NCBI GenBank assembly: GCA_000149265.1
Contig: CH003046.1
Span: 478,749 to 542,748 of the forward strand
Reading direction: 5' to 3'
DNA: 64,000 bases
Source of the DNA: Ciona savignyi
Lineage: Eukaryota > Chordata > Ascidiacea > Phlebobranchia > Cionidae
Part shown: positions 12,201-24,722 of the stretch, in pieces
Layout: each line of letters starts with the position of its first letter
Numbering within the stretch: the first letter of the stretch is position 1
Notes under the pieces: generated by a model
Database searches by the model: none
Told to the model about the DNA's origin: nothing
The model's input: the letters and a program-made list of their open reading frames with translations, nothing else
Position numbers and translations under genes: made by a program

Positions 12201-15200
12201 GGTAGAACCCATTAATCCGCTGGGTTCAGGCAATGTCCGTAAAGTGCCTTGCCCAAGGACACAACCGACCAGCTAGCGACCAGTTTCGCACCTGCAACCT
12301 TTCGATTGAAAGGCGACGCACTTAACCGCTAGACCAACCGGCCGGATAGGATATATTTATGTTTTATACGTGTGGGTGGGAAAGATAAGGTGCTTTATCA
12401 CGCGCGCAGTCGGAAATGTTTTCAAGAAATAAGCCGATTGAACGGTTTGAAAATATACAATCGTCGATATTAAGAGGGGAATTTATCCCAAAGGGCACTA
12501 AAAACGCAAAAAGGGAAAACCACGCCGCAATGGCACCGGTTAACCTTAAGGTGACCGAGAGGTTATGTGCAGATTGCCTGTATGATAACGCCTGCTTATT
12601 CATTCGCGAGGCAGTTTGATAATTGCCCCTTGCGTTTTGCCATTCAGTGGTACAAAACATGTATGTTATATTCTAAATTATAAACTGAAATCTTTATAAT
12701 AATTTAACTTTACATCAGACTCGTGCAAAATAATGGGGTGCAGGGATATCAAGTTATGTGTGAACGCCATACTTGTAATGGGTGGGAAGCATGACGCTTA
12801 TATAGCGGTTTGTTGTAATGAGAACGAAGCACGTGATCGAGGTATACCCACAACAGAAGTACACGAATGCTTGTATGGAGGCAGTGATGCTCTCAGCGCC
12901 ACCTAGAGACCTGTGAATTATCCAGTTGGTTAACAGCACACAATAGAATAGGATATTAATCTTAATCCCCGTAAATTGGAAAAGCAAGGGGGTTAACACA
13001 CGGGCAATCGTCAGATAACCTTGCGCCCACCGTCGGGTTACCGGAGCTGTATTGCAGCGTGTTGTATAATTGAGACATTCCTTCATTTTGCCAGAACCCA
13101 TCGATCCGCTGGGTTCAGGCAACGTCCGTTAAGTAACTTTTCAAAGGACACAACCGACTAGCTAGCGACCAGTTTCGCACCTGCAACACTTTGACTGAAA
13201 GGCGCCGCATTAAACCACCAGATTAACCCACAATGGTGAAAAGGTGCACGATCACAGAAGGTAAACTATCCCTGACACCAGCACTAACATTAACATCAAC
13301 CATAACCATCATTTTAGAGAACAATTTAGCACTTTTTTTTATGCTTTGACTATAGCCTAAAATAGTCAATCGTGGTGTTCATAGCTATCTTTATATAGAT
13401 TGGTTAAACTCAGTTTTTTTTCCAATTCTGCCCATCTAATAATAATTACTAGTTTAGTGGGCAATAGTTGCCTTCTGTAATATTACTATAGTATGCTTTG
13501 TTGCGCTTGCTATATACGTTTTAACTTAACGATATTTTTATGATTGATTTACACATAATTTCACACACTGCACGACAGTTTACCACAGGAATTCATATTG
13601 GTATTTGTATAACTTTGGTTGGATTCACAACATAAAACAATATTTGCCCAGGCATTATGTGAGGTGACGGCTAATTAAACCAAGTGAATTAATAGGTTCT
13701 ACTTAAACTTACAATTTCTCCACAATATACAACACAATGCCTTTGTTAACCCGCGCGAGGTAATCTGACAATTAAACTCTCGTTTCGTCTTCCCATTCAC
13801 GGGGATACAACATGAATATCCCATCCCATGTAACCTGTATTTGACCTACCAGTCCATTTGAACGTATCCAGCCACGTTAAACGGCATCATCAAAGCTGCT
13901 GTCAACAAGTCCACAACCGCTAAACTGGTGATGAAGATATTGAATGAAGACTGAAGGGTGGAGATTCGAGCAAGCACAATGATGGTCAGCAGATTCCCGA
14001 GCGTTCCAAGGATGATGTCGACTACCCCGATCGCGATTCCGATATACCTGCAACAAACCGTGTGTTGTTTACGTTCGATGGAATCTGGTTATGTTACGCC
14101 GAGTTTTACTGCAGTGGTGTGTTTCATATACCTGATGCGTGACCGTATAATCGGATGCGTTATGCGTTAGTCTGTAAAGCTGATGTGTGAGCGTATAATC
14201 ACTGCGTAATGCGACAGCGTATAATATGATGCGTGATGCGTGATCGTATATTCTGATTCGAGTTGCGTGACCGTATAATCGAATGCGTTATGCGTTAGTC
14301 TGTAAGCTGATGTGTAAGCGTATAATCTAATGCGTAATGCGTGAGTCTGAGAGGTGATGCGTGATGCGTGAGCGTATAATTTTATAAGTAATGCGAACCA
14401 TACAATAAAATAATGAAACGAACACTAATCTGCCATAAACGGTTGTATTTTCTATAAGTTAGCGCCATCAATTGCATATAAATGCAGAATTTTAAGAAAA
14501 ATTTGATTGGACCCGGTGGAATAAGGAGTTAAACGTAAGCACGACATACTGCATAAGCTTCAGTAGTGTGGGCAAGAGTTAATATGAAGATATAGCAGAG
14601 CATTGGTTCCCAAAGTTGGGTCCGCGGACCTTTTAGGGTCTCCAAAGCACTTTCAGGAGGTCCGCGAAATAAATTTGGTATATTTTTGCTCTGTGTACGC
14701 CTATTTTTTACTATACGGTTAATTTTTTAGTCTTGACTATACCGCCAAACATTAAAAAATTGCAAGGGGTCCGTTGTGAAATATTTTTTAAGTTTGGGAA
14801 CCAATGATATAGCGGAAAAAACATGGATATCTTGTTCCATACCACTGCTCTTCGCATGCCCGAGGTAACATAGCTATAGCTGCCTATACATGTGTCTATA
14901 CATTTCAGTATGATGTCGCGACAATGACACGGTTGTGGTCGAACGCATATCACGACTGACTCACAAACAACAACCCGTTGAAATGTGGACATTGTTGGCG
15001 AATACGTGGCGAGTTCGAAACCAGCCGAGTGAAAAAGGTTGAGTGGTCAATACACTTAATGCACTAGTGTATCACATTTAAACAATTTGCGTCATAACGC
15101 ATAATATAATCGTGGATGCAACGGTTTTGGGTTTGAAACTTGGCGTCGTAAGAACCCAGTTGTGAAGGGTTGAAGTTTAAACGAAGAGTTTCGAATCAAC

Positions 15201-15766
15201 AATTTCATGGGGGTAATGAGGCTGAAAACCGGTAGAGCGTAAATTGCACTTGAGTGCTACTTTCCGTCTCATTTATTAAACGAGTCGTAGCTATTAGACC
15301 ATCCGCGCGAAGTGTTATATTTGGAGACAGATCAATGCCCTTAAGAATTGGGCGCCGTTCGGTCTCTAGTCGACGTATAAATGCTCGCACAGGCTTATTA
15401 GGGGATTATGCACATTTTACGGATTGACGGTGAGGTAAACTTTCTTCCAACACACAAAGTAATGCTGATTGCTGCTTATAATTTATAATAGTACCGAATT
15501 TATCCTTGCCAGTCATCTTACCACAAATAGCGAACCGGGTTTTCCAATAATACCAAACACCCAAAATAGATAAAAAACCTATTTTAATATTTATATTTTT
15601 ATATCTGTGCAAAATGATTTTAGAAAAGCTATAGTTGCTCGTTTGTTAATTTAGTTGCACATCGAAACTTAAAACAACTCAGGCATAAATCGTGGATGAT
15701 TTCTGCTATAACTCACCTGAAATTTGCAATTTGATTCAAACTTGAATTGGTGATGTTGCCTTCCAT
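9262..15766 (-). CDS. Class A (rhodopsin-like) G-protein-coupled receptor, NRY type
   Basis: Seven-pass plasma membrane receptor; ligand unknown. Exons in coding order: 15717-15766, 13850-14047, 12773-12910, 11921-12104, 10796-10957, 10197-10366, 9262-9421; all phases agree, giving 353 residues. The start was chosen because the first exon supplies a short N-terminus with two N-glycosylation sequons and the exact phase needed. TM1 has GTLGNLL and TM2 has SLAVVDLL. TM3 ends in N117-R118-Y119 (NRY instead of DRY). TM7 has N323-P324-F325-I326-Y327. A basic third loop precedes TM6. NRY plus NPFIY recalls the Tre1/moody/GPR84/melatonin-receptor group, but this assignment is only by pattern. The position 25 residues before R118 is alanine, so the usual TM3 disulfide cysteine seems absent although ECL2 has a cysteine. 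Confidence 0.9.
9990..10152. repeat. MITE-like element ending in a GTTTAGTTTA-type terminus, copy 1
   Basis: This AT-rich element runs from TTTAGTGGCCACGTCTAATT to TAAACTTAAACTAAACTA. Related copies lie at 46190-46368 (opposite orientation) and 46941-47105 (same orientation). All share a central part of the type CGTGTTCTAAC ... TTTCCA ... TTTTTAT and a motif like TTTTTATCGTGGAAACAAAA. No coding capacity. Confidence 0.7.
12121..12346 (-). repeat. tRNA-derived SINE, antisense copy with internal deletion
   Basis: Lies in the GPCR intron between exons 11921-12104 and 12773-12910. The tail side is shortened: the GGATA/ATTTATG end jumps into the GATAGACACG body. The tRNA-like head, reading TAACCGCTAGACCAACCGGC on the plus strand, is well preserved. 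Confidence 0.85.
12948..13232 (-). repeat. tRNA-derived SINE, antisense copy
   Basis: Near full-length copy just upstream (in transcript sense) of the TM3 exon of the GPCR. On the plus strand it reads from AATAGGATATTAATC to the eroded head TAAACCACCAGATTAACCC. Confidence 0.82.
14132..14395. repeat. Minisatellite in GPCR intron 1
   Basis: Tandem GATGCGTGA / GCGTATAAT-type units are repeated through this stretch. A higher-order unit containing GCGTGACCGTATAATC starts at 14138 and again at 14265, a period of 127 bp. It ends about 85 bp before the TM1 exon on the transcribed (minus) strand. Confidence 0.85.
14606..14809. mobile_element. hAT-like MITE with TTCCCAAA termini
   Basis: The ends CATTGGTTCCCAAA and TTTGGGAACCAATG form inverted repeats around a roughly 200 bp non-coding body with internal GGTCCGCGGACC and GGGGTCCG sequences. 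The style matches hAT/Charlie-type termini. The flanks carry an imperfect duplication (TATAGCAG versus TATAGCGG). A diverged relative occurs near 26855-26975. Confidence 0.65.
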
Positions 15767-16869
15767 TTCAACAGTCCACTACGTGAAAATATATGCAGCT
15801 GCCTTTCACAGCGCTACTTTTATATCTAATCACCCTACAATCCCGCCCTTGAACTGTGAAAAACAAATTTATGTGCAACCAAAATCTTGCACAATCTTAA
15901 GAGATTGAAGCGTGTAGCTGGGATCGTTTATCTCATAATAGCCATGACGCTGAACTTAATTCGTATCGCTATCTTTCATCTCAACCGTTGCCGTAGGTCA
16001 AATTCAACTGCACTAGTCTGCCTGGATGTGTGTTTATATAAACTGCTTCGCGTTCACTCTACAATTTAACACGGTCTGCTATCCCGAGTCGAACCTTTTA
16101 CATTAAGTGTCATCGACATGAGCGATGGCTGCGCTGTTATTTACCTCGCGTTTCAGTGCGTTTACGTCCGCCATATGCTGTTGACGGCGAAATATCGCAC
16201 ATTGTTAGATTCCTATCGTACCTGCTTGATCCCTACACTGTTGTTCTGTTTCGAAGCATGTACGCACAGCTGGGTGACTCATTTGTATTGGTTCTGACTT
16301 GCTCTTTGATATACTTGGCTTAACTCTGATTTATTGAACTGCAGGACTGAATCACTCCGCTGCTTACGTAGTTGTTTGCTACAGTACCACGTTCGTGCAC
16401 CAGCGATTTTCAAAGATGTCTTTCCACTAGTAAACCGGATATTGCGTTTATTTATATCTCTCATTCTCTATCATTAGCAACCATGGCGAGTAAGTAGCCG
16501 CGCTTTTAGCTTCACATAATGCTCAGTCAAAAGATGGATTTTTGACGTTCTGTGATAATCAATTTGTCAATGTGACGTGACCAACAATGCAAACAAAGAT
16601 AATCTACAATTGTATTTGCAAATAACAGATAGCTCTTTATATACGTCGAAGCACAAATTGTGTCTTGTGCGGTGATATTGCCTAGGCAATTTACGACGAA
16701 TAAATTGTGAACTTGAATGATTATAATTATCTAAAAATTAATACCTAAAACATCCTACACAATTGCAAAATATAAGGCCAGTGTTCAAATCGATTTATAC
16801 ACATTACAATACTGTTAATATCTACGAAACGTAAAATTTCGCGCCGATTTAATTTTTTTACGGATCAGT
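15767..16869. other. Region between the GPCR start and the first transporter's 3' end
   Basis: It holds the presumed GPCR promoter and 5' leader, just above 15766 on the minus strand, and the 3' flank of the transporter ending at 16870. An ATTAAA on the minus strand near 16848 could be a polyadenylation signal for the transporter. No further gene can be supported. Confidence 0.5.
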
Positions 16870-19800
16870 TCAAAATTTGGATATGCTTCCACTAAAGTTG
16901 GTTTCCAGCTTCGATTTTCTTTTTCTCTCCAAGCGAGAGGCTTCCCACAGCATGAGCCCGAAGACAACAGCGTTCGCACAGGAACAACCGAGGATCAGAT
17001 ACATCACGCTGAAAGGGTCGCTGTCGAAGATCACGCCACCTACCGGCAGGAGGACCATACTCCCCACCGCTTGACCGGCAGAGAAGATGAAAATATAATT
17101 CCCTGACATGTTCGTGTACTGCGAGGTCCACGAGACACCAGCCGGGTAGATGGTAGCTTGGAAAAAGCTGTATATGAACGTGATCGCCCAAGTCACTTCT
17201 GCCGTCCCTTCGCCAAAGATACAAACAATTATCATTGAAACAACGATACCGATGAAATCCACAAACAAAACATGTTTTGGTATAAAATACTTGAGAATCA
17301 AAACACCAGCTAATCGACCAGATCCGAACCCGGCCCAGAATAAAGCGTTTATTGTGGTGCCTTCAGTGGTCTGTGTTAAGATATGAAAATTAAAATTGAT
17401 GAATTTCTCATTTTTAATCTGTCAGGGAACGGAATTTGCATTGCATTATTTACTTCCAGAGTCCAATTAACCGGGTCAATGCATAAATCCACGGCTCACA
17501 CGTGTGTGTATTTTAACCAAGGATACCATACATAGCGAGTCAGCTTTTAAGAAACAAACCAACGGCAAACAGGTTCGAGAGCTTGTGCGGATATTAATCC
17601 ATACATAACCAAGCTTATAAGCGGGACTTTCCCTTTTTAAAGAAAAACAACGCATTATGTGTTCGATTTATATTCGTGATGTTGCATTCATGTTAATTTT
17701 GTTTTGTATTCGCATTGTAACTTTGTTGTATTTACTTTGCATGATTTTAAATCCACCGGAATCGACAATCATTCAGACCATTTTGCTGGACACGGTAGCA
17801 CCGTTAATTTTAAAACACATCAAAACCACTAAAAAAACGAATTGATAAATTCCAACAAAGACCACCGACAAGTATTCGCAGTGTGAATTGGTCGATTGAG
17901 TCTGAAATCGGGCCAAACTAAACGGATAGAAAGAAAAAAGTAGAGACAGTGAAACAGCGCATTGATATGAAGGTAAAGGCTGGTGTTTGTAACTAGGGGT
18001 TAGAGTCATACTTAGATATGGGGTTGAGAGTAGGTGTTAAGGTTAGATTTAGATTCGGTGTTAAGGTTAGATTTAGATTTCATATAAGTATGTTTTCTTT
18101 TTTTACTTTTTCTTTCCTTTTAGTCGTTTTTCCTTTTACTTTACTGTTGCCCTGGAATAAAACGCCCATACGTAAAATGTACAAGTTTGCCCAAACTACG
18201 ACCCCACAACTAAACTCACCGAGAAGTGCAGGTCTGAGCAGATGGACACGGAATAGATGTAGCTGTTATAAGCCGTCTCCCCAGCCACACAGAAGAAATA
18301 ATAAACGCAAACCAACCCGAAGAGAAGGGCGACCTCTTGTATTTTATCCTCTTTCCTGGTTTCTATGACCTCGCTTTTTGTCGACCGCACTCTCTTTTCA
18401 AGTCGTATGAAGTATAATACGACGAAGATAACCCCGACCAACACCATAAATGCGCCACAAATTAGGTATGCCCATACTACTGGACTGTACCACGATGTTA
18501 TGGTGGCTTTGGTTGTCTGAAAATTGTAAGATATTTATCATGCAGTTGTAAGATTAAGGTTGGTAGAGGTCAAAATAGCTTGGTGGGTTTGTACAATTGT
18601 TCGCTAGCTATAGCTAGTTATGTCCCTAGAGAAGGCACTTAACGCCTTAGTGGATTAATGGGTTACATTATATTCATACACAACATTCTGCATTTTGTTG
18701 GTAACATGACAGTGTGCACGTGGTAATCGCTTGTATGTTTAATCATCCTTTGTGTGATATTGATATTGAAGAGATAAATATACTAAATGATGTGCTACTA
18801 TTGCCTGAAAACAGCGGATTAATGGGTTCTACCAAATTAAGGGAACGTGTCCATCATATACAACACAGAGCAATAGCTACGGTAACCCGACGGTGGGTGC
18901 AAGGTGATTTAACAATTGTCCGTGTGTTAAGTTCTTTGATTTCCCATTTACGGGAATAAACCTGAATATCCTATCCTATTCTAATGTACTACTTCATAAA
19001 GTAACAATCAGTATTATGACGCAACATTGTCCGAATGAAGAAATATGTACAGGTTACCTCATACAGCACAGGTGCAGGGGTGGAACCGTTGCTTTGTGAG
19101 GTAATCGAACCTGGTGTAGTTGGGCACAGTCCATCTTCGCTCTGCTGGCTCAGAAACGGCTGAGCTGTTCGTGATAAGATGTCGAAATGAAAGCTGATCA
19201 TTTGAGTTATAAATTTAAAAATGCATATTGTTAGTTTAATTCTGTAAAATGTACAGTGGCGTTTGTAGTTACTGTATATGCATACAAAATATATAAGATA
19301 CCATATTTGTTTTCCCTGTGATTAGAATGGGAAGTATAGCGTGGTGTGAATCAAAATTAGGCCTGTATAGCCACCAATAAGCTATAATATAGCTTATATT
19401 ATAAGTTTTTTTTACACCGGGCAATATATGTGAATACTGGGAGGCAGGTTTGTAATAGTACGCTCACATTTAAGCATAACAAAAAAACTGTTCAACGGTT
19501 AACGCGTCCAATTCATATACCGATTTTTAGTTAATACTCTTAGTTGGAAGCCCATGGGTTCAAAACCTAGCCAGGCAATAACACTATTACGTTGAAGATT
19601 GTGTGGACCTAGGCCAGAGTGCGGGAATGGAGACATGCAATCCTCCATTAGAATGTTTGCTTCCCAAATACGTTTAATATGAGATAACATTTGAATGTTT
19701 ACAAACCAAGGATGGGTGCAAGGAACGCCCCGAGAGCTATGGCGAAGTGGTATCCCGAAATAATTGGACGAGAATCCTTCTCCCCCCAAACCTGCAGAAC

Positions 19801-22494
19801 CAACGCTTGCATTCCTGTTGAGGTGCAGAACAAATGTTTAAACTTGGTCAACAAGCGTAGTTTAAGTGTCGAAAACTTCAAATCATGTCGTGGCTTGTGT
19901 ATTTGGTATGACATTTCCATTCTTGTTATAGAATATCTATTTTTAGGTCAGCTAGACTGTCCGCTCGAGCCTTCGGGAACCAATCACAACAAAACCATTA
20001 TTTACTTGACATATTTTCCTATTGTACTTGGGTTAGTTAAAATTAGAAAATTGCAAATAAAATATACAAAAAATGTAAATGTATATACAAAAGATAAACA
20101 AGATATTTATCTAGTTTGATCAATGGAAAGTGTGACAGGTGTTTTGTTTTGTTGACACAAGATTAAATAACAGATCTCAAAATAAAACATTTTTTATGCT
20201 TGCAGGGTAAGTAATAATAAATGCGTTTCCAAAAAATCTCTTAGCACATCTATTAAATAGTAAATACTGAGCTTAAAATTAAACTGCTGTTACGATTGTG
20301 TGGTTAAATAAAAATAATAGCCGATTGACTTTGCACGAGAAGATGATTTAAACACCAAATACCCCTATAAACGAAAGAAACGTTTCACTTCTGAACATTT
20401 GAGCTTTAAAGGCGCTGAAATGTACAGTCTCCGAAAAAAAACGTCGATGAAAATCGTGACAGACGGAAACGATTCGTCTACAGATTATAGGCATTTTTAA
20501 TGCAAAACTTGACATTTCTAGTTAACCAAAAGTGATATTAGATTTTATTTAGTTAGATCTTATATTCCGACAGTGCGATTGACGTTTATTTAGACACCAT
20601 ACACTATGTACTAGCAAAGTCGGATCATGAGATCTAGGTTTGAAGCTAGACCGGGTAACAAAATGATCATCTATTAAGTGATCACTTTATATTGTACAAG
20701 TAATTGATAAACGCAACCGACAGTATTACTAAGAGCATAAAATAAACGCATTTTAATTATTGTCCAGTTGAAGACATCTATCCCCTATCCTGTAATCAAC
20801 TACAACAGTAGTTTGCTACCCAACATCACCTGCATCAAGGAACCCAAACCCGACCCCTCCCGCCATCACTACGATCACCAACAGCCACAACGCGCTTATC
20901 CAGGGCGTTGCTATCACCACTGCTCCCAGCAAGAGAGAACTGGTTGCTGTAAAAATAAGAACGGTATATTATGTCACATTAGTTCGACCGATTAGCTTGG
21001 TGGGTTAGTGCTTCGCCTCCCAGCCGAACGGTTGCAGCTTCGAAACTTTAAACAATAGCTATTCGTGGACAATAGCTATTCGTAAGGCACTTAACGAACA
21101 CTGCTTAGACCCAGCGGAATAATTGGTTCTACCAAATTAAAAGAAATGTCTAAATCGTACACAACATAAGGCAATAGCTCGGGTAACCCGACGATGGGCG
21201 CGAGGTTATGTGACGATTGCCCGTGTGTTAACCCCCTTGATTTTCCCATTTACGAAAATAAACGTGAATGTTTTATCCACATTGTCTTTGTATTTCTAAT
21301 TCTATTTGAATAAGAACTGATAATGCTAATAAGCAAAACTAGGTTAAATATTAAAAGTGGATTTAAGCTTTTCTGTTTTCCCTTTTTTTGTTAAAATTAA
21401 AAGGGCAGAATAGTTAATATTATGATTGTAGACTAGAACAGTTTAAGTTATTATAAAACCCGTGCATTTGTAGGGCATGTTTAATTTTAGAATTCTTGTG
21501 TGCAGGCTATAATAATAAAGCTTATCATAAAAAGTCCCGTTAAATGTGAAATCAATATTAGCTATTCAAACATATTAAAACAGGAGACACCCACCGAACG
21601 TGAGCATGTTGTTTGTGTGACGCATTACGTAACCAGTAGCGATCCCACCAGCCAAAACGCCCACTGATCGACCAGTAAACACCCATGACACTTGTCCGAC
21701 CGTAGACCCAACATTGTTGGCCAGAGTCAGCAATGTTGGTCCGTGGATTGAAATGAATAAACCCTGAAAGTTAGTTGGATGTACGCAGTTAATCTTAACG
21801 TAATTAAATAGCTTAGTTTTTGTCTCGGTGAGTCTTTTTTGGTCTTTGTATGGGATAAGGCCGATAAGGCGATACACAATTATTATTCTTAGGGAAGAAA
21901 CAGAAATACGAGATGATATTTATTTTGTAGGACAAAATTCAAAATTGTTCTCTGAATTATTGTGCACAGTCAACTTTTTTTAATATCAACCTTTTAAATC
22001 ACTCCTGGTGTCACATTCTTTAAGTGTGGTCGTTTATGATACCACAAGGAATTGTCTTAAGTTCACTGTGATTCACTCTACTCTTATCATGAATGTGTCC
22101 AGGGGGTGCTTTGTCTAATACGCTATTTATTTCCATTTTCCTTCGTTACAGTAGTAAAAAAATAGTAAGGATAATATAAAAAAGAAAGAAAAAACGGTAA
22201 AATACAGCAGCTAAAACTATTTATCAACATAACATATAATAGTTCATAAGAAAATAAACAGACATGGGCGTTAAACCAAAATCTTAACTCACCCCGCCAA
22301 TCCTGGACAATGCAATGACTACTAGCAAAATGACCGACCACAGCACACTGGAACTCTTATTTCTAGTTTCTTCAATTCCACTCGGTCCCGCTATTTCTAT
22401 TAAGTCAGAAACTACTTGTTAAAGGTATATTGTTTAATAAATCACATTAGCTCATATTAATTAGGCCTTTTGCTATTAGCTTACCTGAAGACAT
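16870..22494 (-). CDS. Major facilitator transporter of the MFSD4/NaGLT1 type, paralogue A
   Basis: Multi-pass membrane carrier; the family includes sodium-dependent glucose transporter 1 (MFSD4B) and MFSD4A, so a sugar-like substrate is inferred. Exons in coding order: 22485-22494 (ATG-TCT-TCA-G), 22293-22414, 21595-21763, 20830-20946, 19707-19814, 19058-19164, 18220-18516, 16870-17370. They sum to 1431 nt with every phase agreeing, so 476 residues. Family signature stretches are SWVFTGRSVGVLAGGIATGY (MFS motif A region), GVGFGFLDAGMQALVLQVWG, HFAIALGAFLAPILG and YPAGVSWTSQYTNMSG. A lysine/arginine-rich central loop separates the two six-helix halves. An N-glycosylated loop lies in exon 19058-19164. 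It sits in tandem, same strand, upstream partner at 24723-28630 with matching intron positions. Confidence 0.9.
18577..18981 (+). repeat. Two adjacent sense SINE fragments in transporter A intron
   Basis: A truncated sense copy spans about 18577-18700. A second, body-plus-tail copy follows at about 18803-18981 with GGATTAATGGGTTCTACCAA and CCATTTACGGGAATAAACCT. Both belong to the tRNA-derived family. The first head starts about 60 bp upstream (transcript sense) of the 3' splice site of exon 18220-18516. Confidence 0.75.
20984..21275 (+). repeat. tRNA-derived SINE, sense copy
   Basis: The head CCGATTAGCTTGGTGGGTTA begins about 38 bp upstream (transcript sense) of the 3' splice site of transporter A exon 20830-20946. 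Body and tail are intact but diverged. The short sequence ACAATAGCTATTCGT is duplicated inside the head-body junction. Confidence 0.8.
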
Positions 22495-22770
22495 GGCGAG
22501 GTTACTTCGGCAATGATTTACCAACGCTGTGCACAATGTAAGTTTGCAAATATTGCAACTCGACTCATATTTAATCAATAGCAGGTTTGCAAACAATAAC
22601 GCAGCTTAAAACGCTGCATTGGAATGGATTATGAGAACGTAGATTAGGACATTTAGGTTTATACGCAAAGTGTGGTAATTAAGATGGGATGGTTAACGAA
22701 ACGTTTGCAGAGTGGTGTATAAGGATGGCGACATTGCTAAATATTTCGTTCAATCAAATCCATTCAATAC

Positions 22771-22970
22771 GTCCGACCAGTTAGTCTGGTGGTTTAGTTC
22801 GTCGCATTTTACTTAAAAGGATGCAGGTGCGAAACTGGTCACTAGCTAGTGGTTGTGTCCTTGGGCAAGGCACTTAACGGACATTGCATGAACCCAGCAA
22901 ATTAATGGGTTCTACTAAATTGAAGGAACTTGTCTATTATATACAACACACTGTATCCTATCCTACCCTA
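22771..22970 (+). repeat. tRNA-derived SINE, sense copy lacking the 3' body
   Basis: The head CCAGTTAGTCTGGTGGTTTA and the first half of the body are present. The sequence then jumps from ATACAACACACTGTA directly into TCCTATCCTACCC, so the distal body has been deleted while the ATCC-type tail remains. Confidence 0.8.
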
Positions 22971-23885
22971 TGTAAGTTCGGACAACGTTTGCCAACAATC
23001 CCTCCGAACATTTGGTGGATTAGAGCTATCAGTTCTTATATAGTCAGCGACATTTTTTCAACGTACGGTCAAACCAGATATCACTTGGTCAACTAGCCGG
23101 ACAATTAAACCTTAAATAAAAAACAGCAGAATAATTCGAAGTTTGAAAACAACGTACATTCTATTTTTGAGATGATCGTGACCCGACTGTAGGCCTACAT
23201 GGTTTCTACATTCTTGCTAATTTAATTAATGTGTCGTTTATTATTATCAGCCACGTAAAAGTGATATCACAATCAAAATCACCAACTCAAAGAACTACAA
23301 ACATACTAACTGACTTGTCAATTCTGCTAACATCTCAAGCTAAAACTTGTTCCTTCCAAGCGAAAACTCGTCCCTTCCTACCTAAATAGTTTATTTATTC
23401 ATTAATACAAACATTGCGTTCGCTGCACGGCATGAATTGTAAATACAATATTTTAACCTCAAGTCGATAGTGTACATACAAATAGCATCGTCAAATGACA
23501 CGACAGTCTTCCTGCCATATTGTAAGAAATCATATTACTACGTTCTAACGTTGCAAGTCTCACGTTTCCTGTCTATCTTACTATACGCATTTGCAACAAT
23601 TTCCAAGAAATTGTTCAGCATCGTTTTAAATCTGGTCACTAGCCCTTACTTATCACCTTTACCCTGCCCCCAAGTTTGTCTCTAGCCTATTTTGTGTTGC
23701 TTTATCTAGTGCACTGTGCACGTAAATGCGTAACTTTTATAGTTACACATTTACTTTTTAAAATAGTGACTATGTATGTATGTAGAATATTCTGCGGGAT
23801 ATGTCAAAACACGATTATATGTACCATATAATGCTTTTTACAGTGTAGCATTGCCCTCACGTGTAATATAATTTACAAGTCCATA

Positions 23886-24139
23886 AGGATAGGATATTCA
23901 TACTTATCCCCGTGAATGGGAAAACCAAGGGGGTTAACACACGGGCAATAGTCAGATCACCTCGCGCCCATCGTCGGGTTACCGGAGCTATTGCAGTGTG
24001 TTGTATATGATAGACACGTTCCTTCAATTTAGTAGTGCCTTGCCCAAGGACACAGTCGACTAGCTAGCGACCAGTTTCGCATCTACAACCTTTCGATTAA
24101 AAGACGACGCACTTAACCGCAAGACTAACCGGCAGAACT
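23886..24139 (-). repeat. tRNA-derived SINE, antisense copy
   Basis: Well-conserved antisense copy between the tandem transporters. It starts with AGGATAGGATATTCATAC and ends at the head with AACCGCAAGACTAACCGGC. A short internal deletion removes the AACCCATTAATCCGCTGGGTT region. Confidence 0.87.
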
Positions 24140-24722
24140 GAATAAGCTGGGTTGTCGTGTTTTGGCGTGGCAGGATAGAAAAGTTAACCATTGACAACAA
24201 GTATCAAGTAGATTGTGCATTTTTACTTTGACTTTATTTCACAGCACGCCAAGGGCTTAATTAAACAGTTGGACACAGCCGAAGTGTTGCAATATCTAGC
24301 ACCACAGCAGAGTAATGCTAATGTTAGTGCGGCGGCCCTTCCTTTTTGGGACCACTGTCTAGCTTGCGACATGATGTGATTGTTTACACTTTAACAATGA
24401 AGTGAAGCAGGGTAATTAAAACAAAACGATTTTAAGTGATATTGTATTGCACAATTCAATATTGCGTATTGCACAGTAAAAATAAGCAGAGTTATATTGC
24501 AGCATTGATTAGTTTCCAACAACGACTACCTGACGGCAAGCACTTAAAGTATCCGAACGCATATTGCCTATATGGTACCCTTTTAAACATATGTGTGCTC
24601 GAATGGTTAAAGCGACAGATACATACACCGATTTCTATATAAAAACGGCCTTAGTATTGAGCACATTATAGATTTGCAACTAAGCATATTCAAAAAACAA
24701 CAAAAGTATGGAACCGTATCAA

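Larger units (their letters stand above)
22495..24722. other. Intergenic region between the two tandem transporters
   Basis: It contains a truncated sense SINE (22771-22970) and an antisense SINE (23886-24139). A few open frames of 60-75 codons show no domain, splice context or coding bias that I trust. The promoter of paralogue A should lie just above 22494. Confidence 0.55.

Noticed and set aside
16483-16489. Plus-strand ATGGCGA followed by a perfect GTAAGT donor in a good Kozak-like context
   Set aside because: It could be a tiny first exon, but no plus-strand continuation exon was found in the following sequence, which is occupied by minus-strand transporter exons.
16892-17224. 110-codon alternative frame inside the last exon of transporter A
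   Set aside because: It overlaps the transporter exon in another frame; the transporter frame carries the conserved family motifs.
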